A stretch of DNA of 64,000 nucleotides, taken from Rhodococcus sp. SGAir0479. GTDB taxonomy: Bacteria; Actinomycetota; Actinomycetes; Mycobacteriales; Mycobacteriaceae. Location: positions 4,340,001 to 4,404,000 of the forward strand of contig NZ_CP039432.1 of assembly GCF_005484805.1 (NCBI RefSeq). Reading direction: 5' to 3'. Each line of letters starts with the position of its first letter. Position 1 is the first letter of the stretch. Shown in pieces: positions 6,596 to 13,788 of this stretch. Both the position numbers and the translations under genes were made by a program. The notes under the pieces are model-generated. The model saw nothing but the letters and a program-made list of their open reading frames with translations. It had not been told where the DNA came from and did no database searches.

Positions 6596-7480
6596 ATGAC
6601 TTCCCGAAAAACGTTGTCGGTCATCGTGCCCGCCTACAACGAGGAGAACTACATCGGAGCGTGCCTCGACGCGCTGCTGGCGCAGCAGACGCACCTCCGC
6701 GAAATCGTTGTGGTCGACAACAACTCGACCGACGGTACCGCCGAGATCGTTGCGCGCGTGGCTGCGAAGCACCCGGTGGTGCGTCTGGTCCGGGAGCCCG
6801 CTCCCGGTGCGGTTCATGCACGCAACGCCGGGTTCGCGGCCGCGACCGGGGACGTGCTGGGACGAATCGACGCCGACACGCGTGTCGAATCCGACTGGTG
6901 CCGGGAGGTTCTCGACTTCTTCGAGCGTCCGGACACGGAGAAGGTCGGCGTGGTGACCGGTTTGAGCAACTCGTACGACTCGCCGTACCGTCGGATCAAG
7001 GGCTGGTACGTCCGCCGCCTGGTATCCAAGGGCGTGCTGGGTGGCGAACAGCGGATACGGAATCTGCACGGTGCCAACATGGCCATGCGCCGGGAAACCT
7101 GGGAGCAGGTTCGGGCTTCCACCAGCAGGGACCGCGACGTGCACGAGGACGTCGATCTGGCCCTGTGTGTGGGTGAGGCCGGTTGGGAGATCGCGCAGCT
7201 GTCCCAGATGCGCGCCGATCTGTCCCCGCGCCGAGCGTTGACGCCGCCCCGCGAGTTCTCGCACTATCTGGAGGCCGGTGTGAAAACCCTCGAGCGGCAC
7301 AACGCGATGACTCCGCAACGTCGGCGCCTCCTGCGGCTCCACTGGGTGACTCACCTCGGTGCCTACCTCGCGTACCGCCCGTACGATCCCGACCGCCACC
7401 GCTTCACGCTGCGCCGGTTGATCTTCGGGGGGCCGGCCCGCACCATGCCGGTCACCTTCGACGAGCCGTTGCCAGCCTGA
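6596..7480 (+). CDS. Family 2 glycosyltransferase (GT-A fold)
   Basis: The 294-residue protein begins with SVIVPAYNEENYIGACLDAL, the GT2 nucleotide-sugar binding start; DNNSTDGT lies at 41-48 and the metal-binding DAD of RIDADTRVESD at 92-94. ANMAMRRETW and HEDVDLALCV correspond to the acceptor-side and catalytic ED regions. No transmembrane segment is evident, so it probably acts at the cytoplasmic face on a lipid or envelope acceptor; donor and acceptor are unknown. The ATG at 6596 follows GGGAGAG. A GGGTAT -10-like element ends 9 bp upstream, giving an almost leaderless transcript similar to the next operon. Confidence 0.9.
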   Translation: MTSRKTLSVIVPAYNEENYIGACLDALLAQQTHLREIVVVDNNSTDGTAEIVARVAAKHPVVRLVREPAPGAVHARNAGFAAATGDVLGRIDADTRVESDWCREVLDFFERPDTEKVGVVTGLSNSYDSPYRRIKGWYVRRLVSKGVLGGEQRIRNLHGANMAMRRETWEQVRASTSRDRDVHEDVDLALCVGEAGWEIAQLSQMRADLSPRRALTPPREFSHYLEAGVKTLERHNAMTPQRRRLLRLHWVTHLGAYLAYRPYDPDRHRFTLRRLIFGGPARTMPVTFDEPLPA

Positions 7481-7494
7481 TCGTGGGGGCCGCT

Positions 7495-7520
7495 GTTTAC
7501 GTACCGCGAGTGCCGGGTAT
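7495..7520 (+). promoter_or_regulatory. SigF-type promoter (GTTT-N16-GGGTAT)
   Basis: GTTT at 7495-7498, a 16-bp spacer and GGGTAT at 7515-7520 match the mycobacterial SigF consensus GTTT-N15/17-GGGTAT exactly. The -10 ends 9 bp before the YihY-like ATG, so transcription would start almost at the start codon. This implies control of the three-gene operon by a general-stress/envelope sigma factor. Confidence 0.85.
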
Positions 7521-7529
7521 CACCCGAAA

Positions 7530-8618
7530 ATGACAGCTCGGGACGATTCATCCACCGCGCGCCGCTCGGCACGCCCTGCAGACGACGGAGTCGAGCCGGA
7601 TTCTCCGGAGGACCTCACCAAACGGTCCTGGATCTACGTCCTCCGCAAGACGGCCCGGGAGTTCGGCACCGACCAGTGCACCGATCTGGCCGCCGCGCTC
7701 ACCTATTACGCCGTCCTGGCCCTCTTCCCGGCGTTGCTGGTGGTCGTCTCGCTCCTGGGCGTGTTCGGTCAGGGCCAGCGCACGGTGGACGCCGTGATGG
7801 ACCTGGTCGGGCAGCTCGGACCGTCCGACGCGGTGGACACCCTCCGCGAGCCGGTCGAGCAGCTGGTCGCCTCCCCGTCTGCCGGCATTGCGCTGGTCCT
7901 CGGTGTGCTGGGTGCGCTGTGGTCGGCGTCCGGCTACGTCGGCGCCTTCGCCCGCGCGATGAACCGCATCTACGAGATCGAGGAGGGGCGGCCGATCTGG
8001 AAGCTCCGGCCGCTGATGTTCGTGGTCACCGCCTTCTGTCTGCTGGCGGTCGGGGCTGCCGGGTTGATGCTGGTGGTCAGCGGTCCCGTCGCTCGCTCGG
8101 TCGGAGACGTGCTCGGTCTGGGCGACGCCGCCCTCACCGTGTGGAACATCGCGAAGTGGCCGGTGTTGCTCGTGCTGGTGGGGCTGCTCGTGGCGGTGCT
8201 GTACTACGTGACGCCCAATGTCGTTCAGCCCAAGATCCGTTGGATCAGCCCCGGCGCCGCGATCGCGATCGTCACGTGGATCGCCGCGTCCGCCCTGTTC
8301 GCCGTGTACGTCTCGCACTTCGCGAGCTACAACAAGACCTACGGGTCCCTCGCCGGCGCGGTGGTGTTCCTGCTGTGGCTGTGGATCACCAACCTGGCGC
8401 TGCTCTTCGGTGCCGAGTTCGACGCCGAGCTCGAGCGCGGACGTGAACTCCAGGCAGGCATGCCCGCCGAGAAGACGATCCAGTTGCCGCCTCGTGACAC
8501 CCACGACATCGAGAAGCGTGAGAAGCAGCGGACCAAGGACGTCGAGGACGGCCGTCGACTCCGCCTGTCCCACACCACGACATCGACCGCAGAACGGAAG
8601 GGAAGTGACGATGGCTGA
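7530..8618 (+). CDS. YihY/UPF0761 family membrane protein
   Basis: The 362-residue protein belongs to the YihY/BrkB family: TDLAAALTYYAVLALFPALLVVVSLLG at ~50-75, then SGYVGAFARAMNRIYEIEEGRP and four more membrane helices, ending with GSLAGAVVFLLWLWITNLALLFGAEFDAELER. Six membrane helices are expected. The family was once called ribonuclease BN by error and its function is unknown. N- and C-terminal tails of ~35 and ~60 residues are charged and cytoplasmic. It overlaps the next gene by 8 bp and is first in the SigF-type operon. The ATG at 7530 fits the promoter. Confidence 0.92.
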   Translation: MTARDDSSTARRSARPADDGVEPDSPEDLTKRSWIYVLRKTAREFGTDQCTDLAAALTYYAVLALFPALLVVVSLLGVFGQGQRTVDAVMDLVGQLGPSDAVDTLREPVEQLVASPSAGIALVLGVLGALWSASGYVGAFARAMNRIYEIEEGRPIWKLRPLMFVVTAFCLLAVGAAGLMLVVSGPVARSVGDVLGLGDAALTVWNIAKWPVLLVLVGLLVAVLYYVTPNVVQPKIRWISPGAAIAIVTWIAASALFAVYVSHFASYNKTYGSLAGAVVFLLWLWITNLALLFGAEFDAELERGRELQAGMPAEKTIQLPPRDTHDIEKREKQRTKDVEDGRRLRLSHTTTSTAERKGSDDG

Positions 8619-9027
8619 CGCAACGGGTCCCCGTGAGGCGGACCCACACGATCTGTCCACTGCTCAGTTGACCGAGCGCCTCGCGAGCCAGGTCTCGGCG
8701 CTCGTGCGCACGGAGATCTCCAACGCCGTCGGAGAAGTGAAGACCAAGGGCACCAGGGTGGGAATCGGCGTCGGGGTCTCCGGTGCGGGGTTCATGCTCG
8801 TCTACCTCGGCGTCGGCGCCCTCATCGCGACCGCGATCCTGGGCCTGGCCACCGCGCTGGCACCGTGGCTGGCGGCCCTCATCGTGTCCCTGGTGGTGCT
8901 CGCGATCGGCGGGCTCCTCGGCGCGGTGGGCGCCGCGCGGGCGAAGAGTGCCGCACCGCCCGTGCCCGCGGACACCGCCGAGAGCGTCCGGCGGGACGTG
9001 CAAGCCGTGAAAGGAACCGTGCGATGA
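8611..9027 (+). CDS. Actinobacterial holin-X family membrane protein (DUF1469-like)
   Basis: The 138-residue protein has an N-terminal amphipathic helix (LTERLASQVSALVRTEISNAVGE), two membrane helices separated by a short turn (GFMLVYLGVGALIATAILGL and WLAALIVSLVVLAIGGLLGAVG), and a short soluble tail. This is the layout of the phage-holin-family/holin-X proteins encoded widely in actinobacterial chromosomes. Despite the name there is no phage context here. It probably works in the cell envelope together with its YihY-like and DUF3618 neighbours; all three overlap (8 bp and 4 bp), so they form one translationally coupled operon. Confidence 0.88.
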   Translation: MADATGPREADPHDLSTAQLTERLASQVSALVRTEISNAVGEVKTKGTRVGIGVGVSGAGFMLVYLGVGALIATAILGLATALAPWLAALIVSLVVLAIGGLLGAVGAARAKSAAPPVPADTAESVRRDVQAVKGTVR

Positions 9028-9275
9028 CCGAATCCGGACCTGACGACACCACCCAGCCCGACGTGGAGCGGCAACGAGCCGAGCTCGCGGAGACCGTCGA
9101 GGAACTCACGCACCGGGTGGACGTGTCGGCGCGGACCAAGGCGGCCGTGCACGAAAAGACCGAGGAGGCCGTCCAGCTGGCGCAGCGCCGCGGCCCCGTG
9201 CTGGGTGCCGTGGCGGGGGCGGCGGTCGCGTTGCTTCTCGTCCGCGCCGTGGTCAGGCGCCGCCGCCGACGCTGA
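9024..9275 (+). CDS. DUF3618 family protein
   Basis: An 83-residue protein with the DUF3618 signature: IEREQAEL-type helix (VERQRAELAETVEELTHRVD), then a helix with repeated Lys/Gln and a single C-terminal membrane helix (VLGAVAGAAVALLLVRAVV) ending in a run of arginines. It is likely a membrane-anchored helical protein facing the cytoplasm; function unknown. The ATG overlaps the preceding stop (ATGA), and it is the last gene of the SigF-type operon, followed by a strong hairpin. Confidence 0.9.
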   Translation: MTESGPDDTTQPDVERQRAELAETVEELTHRVDVSARTKAAVHEKTEEAVQLAQRRGPVLGAVAGAAVALLLVRAVVRRRRRR

Positions 9276-9332
9276 CCGCGCGCCGGAGTCGGCACTCCGA
9301 CGCCGTGTCGACGAAAAACCTACCGAACAGAG

Positions 9333-9364
9333 CTGTGCCCCCGGCGAAATCGCCGGGGGCACAG
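9333..9364. terminator. Bidirectional hairpin terminator
   Basis: CTGTGCCCCCGGCGA (9333-9347) and TCGCCGGGGGCACAG (9350-9364) form a perfect 15-bp stem with a two-base loop. It sits between the DUF3618 operon and the convergent tiny gene at 9383-9484 and can serve both, although neither side has a long T tract. Confidence 0.8.
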
Positions 9365-9382
9365 TGCCGTGGTGAGTGAACC

Positions 9383-9484
9383 CTAGACCGGGTTCTCCAC
9401 CGAGGTGTTCAGCGCGAACCCGGCAGAGCCCACGCGGAGACCCAGATTGAGGACGATGGTGAACAGATCGTTGACGCTGATCAT
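9383..9484 (-). CDS. Tiny 33-residue protein, homologous to the one at 1294-1410
   Basis: ATG at 9482-9484 has AAGGAG eight bases upstream, and the frame of 33 codons ends at TAG 9383-9385, 18 bp before a strong hairpin. The product starts MISVNDLFTIVLNLGLRV and ends NTSVENPV. It shares S-x2-D-L-x2-I-x-L-x4-R-V and SV-E-N-V with the 38-residue peptide at 1294-1410. Both genes have the same plan: own leader, strong ribosome-binding site, hairpin end, minus strand, divergent neighbour. An upstream in-frame start at 9568 would give 61 residues but lacks a ribosome-binding site and its extra part is not conserved. Function unknown; an envelope or regulatory peptide is possible. Confidence 0.72.
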   Translation of the reverse strand: MISVNDLFTIVLNLGLRVGSAGFALNTSVENPV

Positions 9485-9639
9485 GGTCGACACTCCTTGC
9501 CTGTCAGTACAACTGAACCGAATGGGACGATGAGAACTTATCAACCTTTTGGTTTGTTCACACGGCACGGCAAACCGGGCGTTCTCGAAATCCCTCGTTC
9601 CTGGGACTTTGTCTTCGTCGGGCTGGTATCTCTCCAGGT

Positions 9640-10470
9640 ATGCGCGACGACGTAGTGGTGACGCGATGGCAGCGGTACGGACACGACCGCCTCTACGTGC
9701 GGGCCGCCGACGGCACCGAACTGGGGTGGTGGGACGTCGCGTCGGGGCGTGCGCACGCCGGCACCGCCGAACGGGAGTCGACCGTCACGGCCGCGGCGAC
9801 GGGCTGGCTGGCGCGACACGGACACGTGCCGGCTGCGACGGACCGGCCGGTCTACGACCTCGCGCACTCGGAGCCCGGTTCCGCGGCGCGCGTGCAGGCG
9901 AGGGCCGCCCGCGATGCAGCACCCGTGAGGACGTTCTTCGCGCGCCTGCTCGGCGCGCGTACCGAGGAGCGGGCCTGGCGGATCGGTGCGGACGGCGAGG
10001 CGATCGTGGCCGCAGAACTGGCCGGTGTGCGGCTACGGGATCCGCGGTGGTGCGCGCTGCACGCGATTCCCGTCGGTGACCGGGGGAGCGACATCGATCA
10101 TCTCGTCATCGGTCCCGGCTGTATCTACACGGTCAACACGAAGCACCACCCACGGGCGAGTATCTGGATCGCGGGCAACACGTTCCTGGTGAACGGGACC
10201 AACCAGCCGTACCTGCGCAACAGTCGCCACGAGGCGGCCCGGGCCGCGCGTCTGCTGACCGCGGCAGTCGGGTTCCCTGTGCATGTGGAGGCCGTCATCG
10301 TCCCGGTCAACGCCCGGTCCGTCACGATCAAACGGGCGCCCGACGGCGTCCACGTCGTGCCGCGCGGACAGTTCGCGCGGTGGCTGCTGCAGCAGGAGGA
10401 CTTCTACCCCCTGCCCGCCCTGCACTCGATCTACGAGGCGGCCCGTCGATCGACGACATGGCAACGCTGA
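9640..10470 (+). CDS. NERD (nuclease-related) domain protein
   Basis: The 276-residue protein has an N-terminal region of ~100 residues without a known fold and then a NERD domain: EERAWRIGADGEAIVAAEL, HAIPVGDRGSDIDHLVIGPGCIYTVNTK with the catalytic-like D and K of a restriction-endonuclease fold (DHLVIGP...NTKHH), and a C-terminal helix with RHEAARAARLL. NERD domains occur in proteins thought to process nucleic acids; the natural substrate is unknown. It is a single gene, divergent from the tiny peptide gene, upstream of lsr2. Confidence 0.88.
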   Translation: MRDDVVVTRWQRYGHDRLYVRAADGTELGWWDVASGRAHAGTAERESTVTAAATGWLARHGHVPAATDRPVYDLAHSEPGSAARVQARAARDAAPVRTFFARLLGARTEERAWRIGADGEAIVAAELAGVRLRDPRWCALHAIPVGDRGSDIDHLVIGPGCIYTVNTKHHPRASIWIAGNTFLVNGTNQPYLRNSRHEAARAARLLTAAVGFPVHVEAVIVPVNARSVTIKRAPDGVHVVPRGQFARWLLQQEDFYPLPALHSIYEAARRSTTWQR

Positions 10471-10545
10471 TCCGCGTCCGATTGTGTGCGGGGTTGTCCC
10501 GTAGGCTCTCGATGCAGCTTGGTTGGCGGACCTCGGGAGTGATAC

Positions 10546-10881
10546 GTGGCACAGAAGGTAATTGTCGAGCTCATCGATGATCTTGATGGGGAGCCCATCG
10601 ACGTCGGCGGCGAAACGATCAGCTTCGCGGTGGGCGGCGTCGAGTACACCATCGACCTCAACGACAAGAACGCCACCGAGTTCCATCGCAAGATGGATTA
10701 CTACATCCGGCACGCGACCAAGGTGGGTGGCCGGCAGACGGCCCGCGCCGCCACCAAGGCCGCCTCCGACGGTGCGAGCACCCAGGAGATCCGCGAGTGG
10801 GCCTCCGCCAACGGGTACTCCGTCTCGACGCGCGGTCGCATCGCGTCCGACATCGTCAAGGCGTACGCGGCCGCTCACTAG
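10546..10881 (+). CDS. lsr2: Lsr2-family nucleoid-associated protein
   Basis: The 111-residue protein aligns end to end with Lsr2: N-terminal oligomerisation domain (MAQKVIVELIDDLDG, SFAVGGVEYTIDLNDKNA, FHRKMDYYIRHATKVGG), a linker, and the C-terminal DNA-binding domain with IREWASANGYSVSTRGRIASDIVKAY, whose RGR inserts into the minor groove of AT-rich DNA. Lsr2 is the xenogeneic silencer of actinobacteria, the functional analogue of H-NS. The start is GTG at 10546. In mycobacteria lsr2 is followed by clpC1; here an unrelated gene follows after 2 bp, so this may be a paralogue of the housekeeping copy. Confidence 0.93.
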   Translation: MAQKVIVELIDDLDGEPIDVGGETISFAVGGVEYTIDLNDKNATEFHRKMDYYIRHATKVGGRQTARAATKAASDGASTQEIREWASANGYSVSTRGRIASDIVKAYAAAH

Positions 10882-10883
10882 TC

Positions 10884-11723
10884 ATGGCAACGGTCAGCAA
10901 GCACGAGGGCGAGACGGGTCCTGATCCCGTCGTCCCCGCACCCGTCGAGGAACCTGCGGCGGGCGACGCCGAGAGCGTGCCGGTCGCCGACGCCGACGAC
11001 GGCGCGGGCCCGGATCAGTCCTATTCCCACGGCGACCCCGTCCGGGTGTTCCTGTACGACATCCCCAACGACGGGGGCGAGTGGACCGCCCGCTACGAGT
11101 ACGGGATCAAGCGCATCCGTGCCAAGAAGGTGAGCCCCGGCGTCTACCTCGATCTGCTGCACCGCGTGTTCCCCAAGCACGAGGTGTTGGTGAAGGGCGA
11201 GCTGCTCAGCGTCAAGAGCCGACCGCACCCGGACGACCCCAAGGTCCTCACCGAGGTGGCGCTGCTGGTGTACCTCGCGACCGAGGTGGCGCTCTTCAAG
11301 GCGTTCCTCGAGTGGGCGGGCCGGGACATCAGCGCGATCCGCATCACGCCGGAGAAGCTCGACGACGTGGCCCGCAAGATCAACAACGACGTCTACCGGA
11401 TCCACCTGTTCAAGCAGCGTCTCGTCACCGCAGGCATCGAGGACCCGGCCGAACTCGACGAGGACGTGCTGCGTCCGGTCGAGGTCATCAAGAGCGAGAT
11501 CGACGCCATCCAGGACCTGCGGGTCTCGGTGCAGCGCTACCGCGACCGGGTGGTCCAGGCCAAGCGCGAACGCGTGGTGAAGGAGAGCCAGAACCTCGTC
11601 GGCAACATCGAGATGGCCACGTGGGACTCGGTGCAGCGCCGCGAGGAGATGGTCGTGATGCGCGAATGGGTCGACAACCAGCAGCGGGTGCTGCCGATCG
11701 CGAAGGGCGTCAAGCTCACCTGA
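10884..11723 (+). CDS. Uncharacterised protein encoded with Lsr2
   Basis: I do not recognise this 279-residue protein. Residues 1-50 are acidic and Pro/Ala/Asp-rich, probably disordered. Residues ~52-110 look like a beta-rich unit (VRVFLYDIPNDGGEW, RYEYGIKRIRAKKVSPGVYL, HEVLVKGELLSVKSRP). The rest is helical and charged, with long amphipathic stretches (VEVIKSEIDAIQDLRVSVQR, then YRDRVVQAKRERVVKES) that could form a coiled coil. There is no signal peptide or membrane segment. The start is 2 bp after the lsr2 stop, so the two genes are surely co-transcribed, and a role with Lsr2 at the nucleoid is a reasonable guess. Confidence 0.75.
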   Translation: MATVSKHEGETGPDPVVPAPVEEPAAGDAESVPVADADDGAGPDQSYSHGDPVRVFLYDIPNDGGEWTARYEYGIKRIRAKKVSPGVYLDLLHRVFPKHEVLVKGELLSVKSRPHPDDPKVLTEVALLVYLATEVALFKAFLEWAGRDISAIRITPEKLDDVARKINNDVYRIHLFKQRLVTAGIEDPAELDEDVLRPVEVIKSEIDAIQDLRVSVQRYRDRVVQAKRERVVKESQNLVGNIEMATWDSVQRREEMVVMREWVDNQQRVLPIAKGVKLT

Positions 11724-11785
11724 CCGGCGCCGCCGCTGCTGTGGTGGTCGTCTCGACGGGTGGGATCGACCGCCGCCGAAGAGTA

Positions 11786-11801
11786 TGCTTGCCGACAAGC
11801 A
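11786..11801. promoter_or_regulatory. Palindromic operator upstream of the marR gene
   Basis: TGCTTG-CCGA-CAAGCA is a perfect 6-bp inverted repeat with a four-base spacer, 18 bp before the GTG start and overlapping a TATGCT -10-like element. This is the size and position of a MarR operator, so the regulator probably represses its own operon. Confidence 0.75.
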
Positions 11802-11819
11802 AACAATTTGGAGGTGGGT

Positions 11820-12278
11820 GTGACGAGCCTCTTCGACGACGACGAGGTGTCCCGGCTGCGGGTCGCGCTCGGGCGTATCGCCCGGCAGGTCGATCGGCAG
11901 ACGTCGGGCGGTGAGCTGACGAAGACGCAATTCTCGATTCTCACGACCGCGGTGCGGCGGGGACCGATCCGGGCCAGTGAGATGGCCGAGATCGAGACCC
12001 TCAACCCGACGATGCTCTCGCGCATGATCGGCAAGATGGAGACCGCCGGGTTGCTGGCGCGTTCGGCGCATCCGGACGACGGCCGGGCCGTCGTCGTGTC
12101 GGCCACGCCCGCCGGGATCGCCCTGCACACCGAGCTGCGCGAGAAGCGGACGCGGTTGTTCGCCGAGTACCTCACCCAGCTCCCCGAGTCGAAGACCCAG
12201 GATCTGCTCGCTGCCCTGCCCGCCCTCGAGGCGCTGGGCGAACGCATGTGTCAGGTCCGGGCCACGGCCCGCTCATGA
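11820..12278 (+). CDS. MarR family transcriptional regulator
   Basis: The 152-residue protein has the MarR winged helix: TKTQFSILTTAVRRGPIRASEMAEIE, NPTMLSRMIGKMETAGLLARS (recognition helix), then the wing HPDDGRAVVVSATPAG, flanked by dimerisation helices. It probably represses the downstream MFS exporter and itself through the palindrome at 11786-11801, and is released by a ligand that may be a pump substrate. The GTG at 11820 is chosen because GGAGG ends five bases upstream. Its last codons overlap the MFS start by 4 bp (ATGA). Confidence 0.92.
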   Translation: MTSLFDDDEVSRLRVALGRIARQVDRQTSGGELTKTQFSILTTAVRRGPIRASEMAEIETLNPTMLSRMIGKMETAGLLARSAHPDDGRAVVVSATPAGIALHTELREKRTRLFAEYLTQLPESKTQDLLAALPALEALGERMCQVRATARS

Positions 12279-13606
12279 CGGCGGCCACGAAACTCGGCCG
12301 CCAGACGTTCGCCGCGTTGGCCAACCGCAACTTCCGCCGCTTCATCAGCGGCCAGGCCGTCTCGCTGGTCGGCACCTGGATGCAGACCGTCGCGCAGTCG
12401 TGGCTCGTCCTCGAACTCACCGGCTCCGGCACCGCGATCGGTGTCGTCGTCGCGTTGCAGACCCTGCCGATCCTGCTGCTCGGCCCCTACGGCGGCGTCG
12501 TCGCCGACCGCTCGGACAAGCGGCGCCTGATGATCGGGTTGCAGTCCGTCATGGGCGTGCAGGCCCTCGTCCTCGGCGTGCTCACCATCACCGGTACGGT
12601 GGAGCTGTGGCACGTCTACGTGCTGGCGCTGCTGCTCGGTCTCAACCAGTGCTTCGAAAACCCGGCGCGCCAGTCCTTCACGCTCGAGATGGTGGGATCG
12701 CGCGACCTCCGCAACGCGGTGAGCCTGCAGTCGACGATGGTCAGCGTCTCCCGCATCGTCGGACCGGCCGTCGCCGGTGTGACCATCGCCGCGGGCGGTC
12801 TGGGCGTGTGCTTCCTGCTCAACGCCGCCAGCTTCGTGGCAGTGGTGACGTCGCTGGTGCGACTGGACACCTCCGCGCTGCACCGGTCCGCGCCGGCCGA
12901 GCGCGCCCGCGGGCAGCTGCGCGAAGGCCTGCGCTACGTCCGCGGCAACCGCAATCTCGCGGTGCCGCTGCTGATGATGGCGTTCATCGGCTGTCTCGCG
13001 TTCGAGTTCCAGGTGGTGTTGCCCATCGTCGCCGACCAGACGTTCGGCGCCGGGTCGGAGGCGTACGGCTTCATGACGGCCGCGATGGGCGTCGGCTCGG
13101 TGTGCGGTGGCCTGCTCGTCGCCACGTGGGGGCGGACCGGTACCCGCGTGCTGATCGTCGCCGCGGCGGCGTTCGGGCTGGTGCTGGTCGCGGCGGCCGC
13201 CGCCCCCACCCTGGCACTCGAACTGGTCGCGTTGGCCCTCGTCGGCGCTGTGAGCATCGCGTTCAACTCCACCACCAACAGCACCCTGCAGCTCGAGGCG
13301 GATCCGCAGATGCGCGGGCGGGTCATGGCCCTGTGGTCCACGGCGTTCATGGGGTCCACCGCGATCGGCGGCCCGATCGCCGGCTGGGTCAGTCAGCAGT
13401 GGGGCGGCCGAGCCGGGCTGCTGCTCGGCGCGATCACGTGCCTCGTCGTCGCGCTGGTGGCGCGCCTGGCGATCGGGCGCGGCAAGGAGGTCACCGCGCA
13501 GACCGAGCCGATCACCGAGGACCCGGAGGAGCAGACCGTCGTCGATCCGGCGGTGTCCGAGGCGCCCGCCGTGTCCGAGGCGGAGGCCCGCCGCCGGGCG
13601 GCCTGA
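12275..13606 (+). CDS. Major facilitator superfamily exporter (EntS/DHA3-like)
   Basis: The 443-residue protein starts with LANRNFRRFISGQAVSLVGTWMQTVAQSWLVLEL, the entry of DHA3-type exporters related to EntS, followed by GGVVADRSDKRRLMI, the conserved loop 2-3 motif. About 12 membrane helices are visible. The C-terminal ~40 residues are acidic and cytoplasmic. It likely exports a drug or small metabolite by proton antiport. Translational coupling to the MarR gene (ATGA overlap) indicates that the regulator controls it. EntS-like members export siderophores, but no siderophore genes are adjacent. Confidence 0.9.
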   Translation: MTAATKLGRQTFAALANRNFRRFISGQAVSLVGTWMQTVAQSWLVLELTGSGTAIGVVVALQTLPILLLGPYGGVVADRSDKRRLMIGLQSVMGVQALVLGVLTITGTVELWHVYVLALLLGLNQCFENPARQSFTLEMVGSRDLRNAVSLQSTMVSVSRIVGPAVAGVTIAAGGLGVCFLLNAASFVAVVTSLVRLDTSALHRSAPAERARGQLREGLRYVRGNRNLAVPLLMMAFIGCLAFEFQVVLPIVADQTFGAGSEAYGFMTAAMGVGSVCGGLLVATWGRTGTRVLIVAAAAFGLVLVAAAAAPTLALELVALALVGAVSIAFNSTTNSTLQLEADPQMRGRVMALWSTAFMGSTAIGGPIAGWVSQQWGGRAGLLLGAITCLVVALVARLAIGRGKEVTAQTEPITEDPEEQTVVDPAVSEAPAVSEAEARRRAA

Positions 13607-13650
13607 CCGTCGGTGGGGGCTACGCGCATTGCCGCGGGGCGTGTGCGGCG

Positions 13651-13706
13651 GTCGCAGGGGTTGTCCGTACGGAAATCCCCTGCGACGGTTGTACAGCCCC
13701 TGCGAC
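13651..13706. repeat. Triple 10-bp repeat, one inverted and two direct
   Basis: GTCGCAGGGG at 13651-13660 is the reverse complement of CCCCTGCGAC, which occurs at 13677-13686 and again at 13697-13706, exactly 20 bp apart. The first two form a hairpin with CCGTACGG in its loop. It lies between the MFS and YceI genes, could terminate the MFS transcript, and the 20-bp phased copies could be binding sites for the yceI regulator. Confidence 0.7.
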
Positions 13707-13788
13707 GACCGGACGACGGGGGACACGCACGGACTGCGTCGGGCCTCGAATCGTAGCTGTGGCGCTGCGTCCGCCGCGCTCTTAGTCT

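Noticed and set aside
6223-6624. A 133-codon minus-strand frame across the gene-free region before the glycosyltransferase
   Set aside because: No ribosome-binding site, no recognisable fold, Arg/Pro-rich composition; it covers the inverted repeat by chance.
8611-9027. Prophage remnant suggested by a holin-family protein
   Set aside because: The protein is of the chromosomal actinobacterial holin-X type, in a stress-type operon; no phage genes, attachment sites or lysis genes are near.
9485-9568. Longer 61-residue version of the second tiny protein
   Set aside because: The upstream ATG lacks a ribosome-binding site, and the homology with the first tiny protein begins at the internal ATG.
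13651-13706. CRISPR-like array suggested by repeated 10-bp words
   Set aside because: Only three copies, one inverted, repeat too short and no cas genes in the window.
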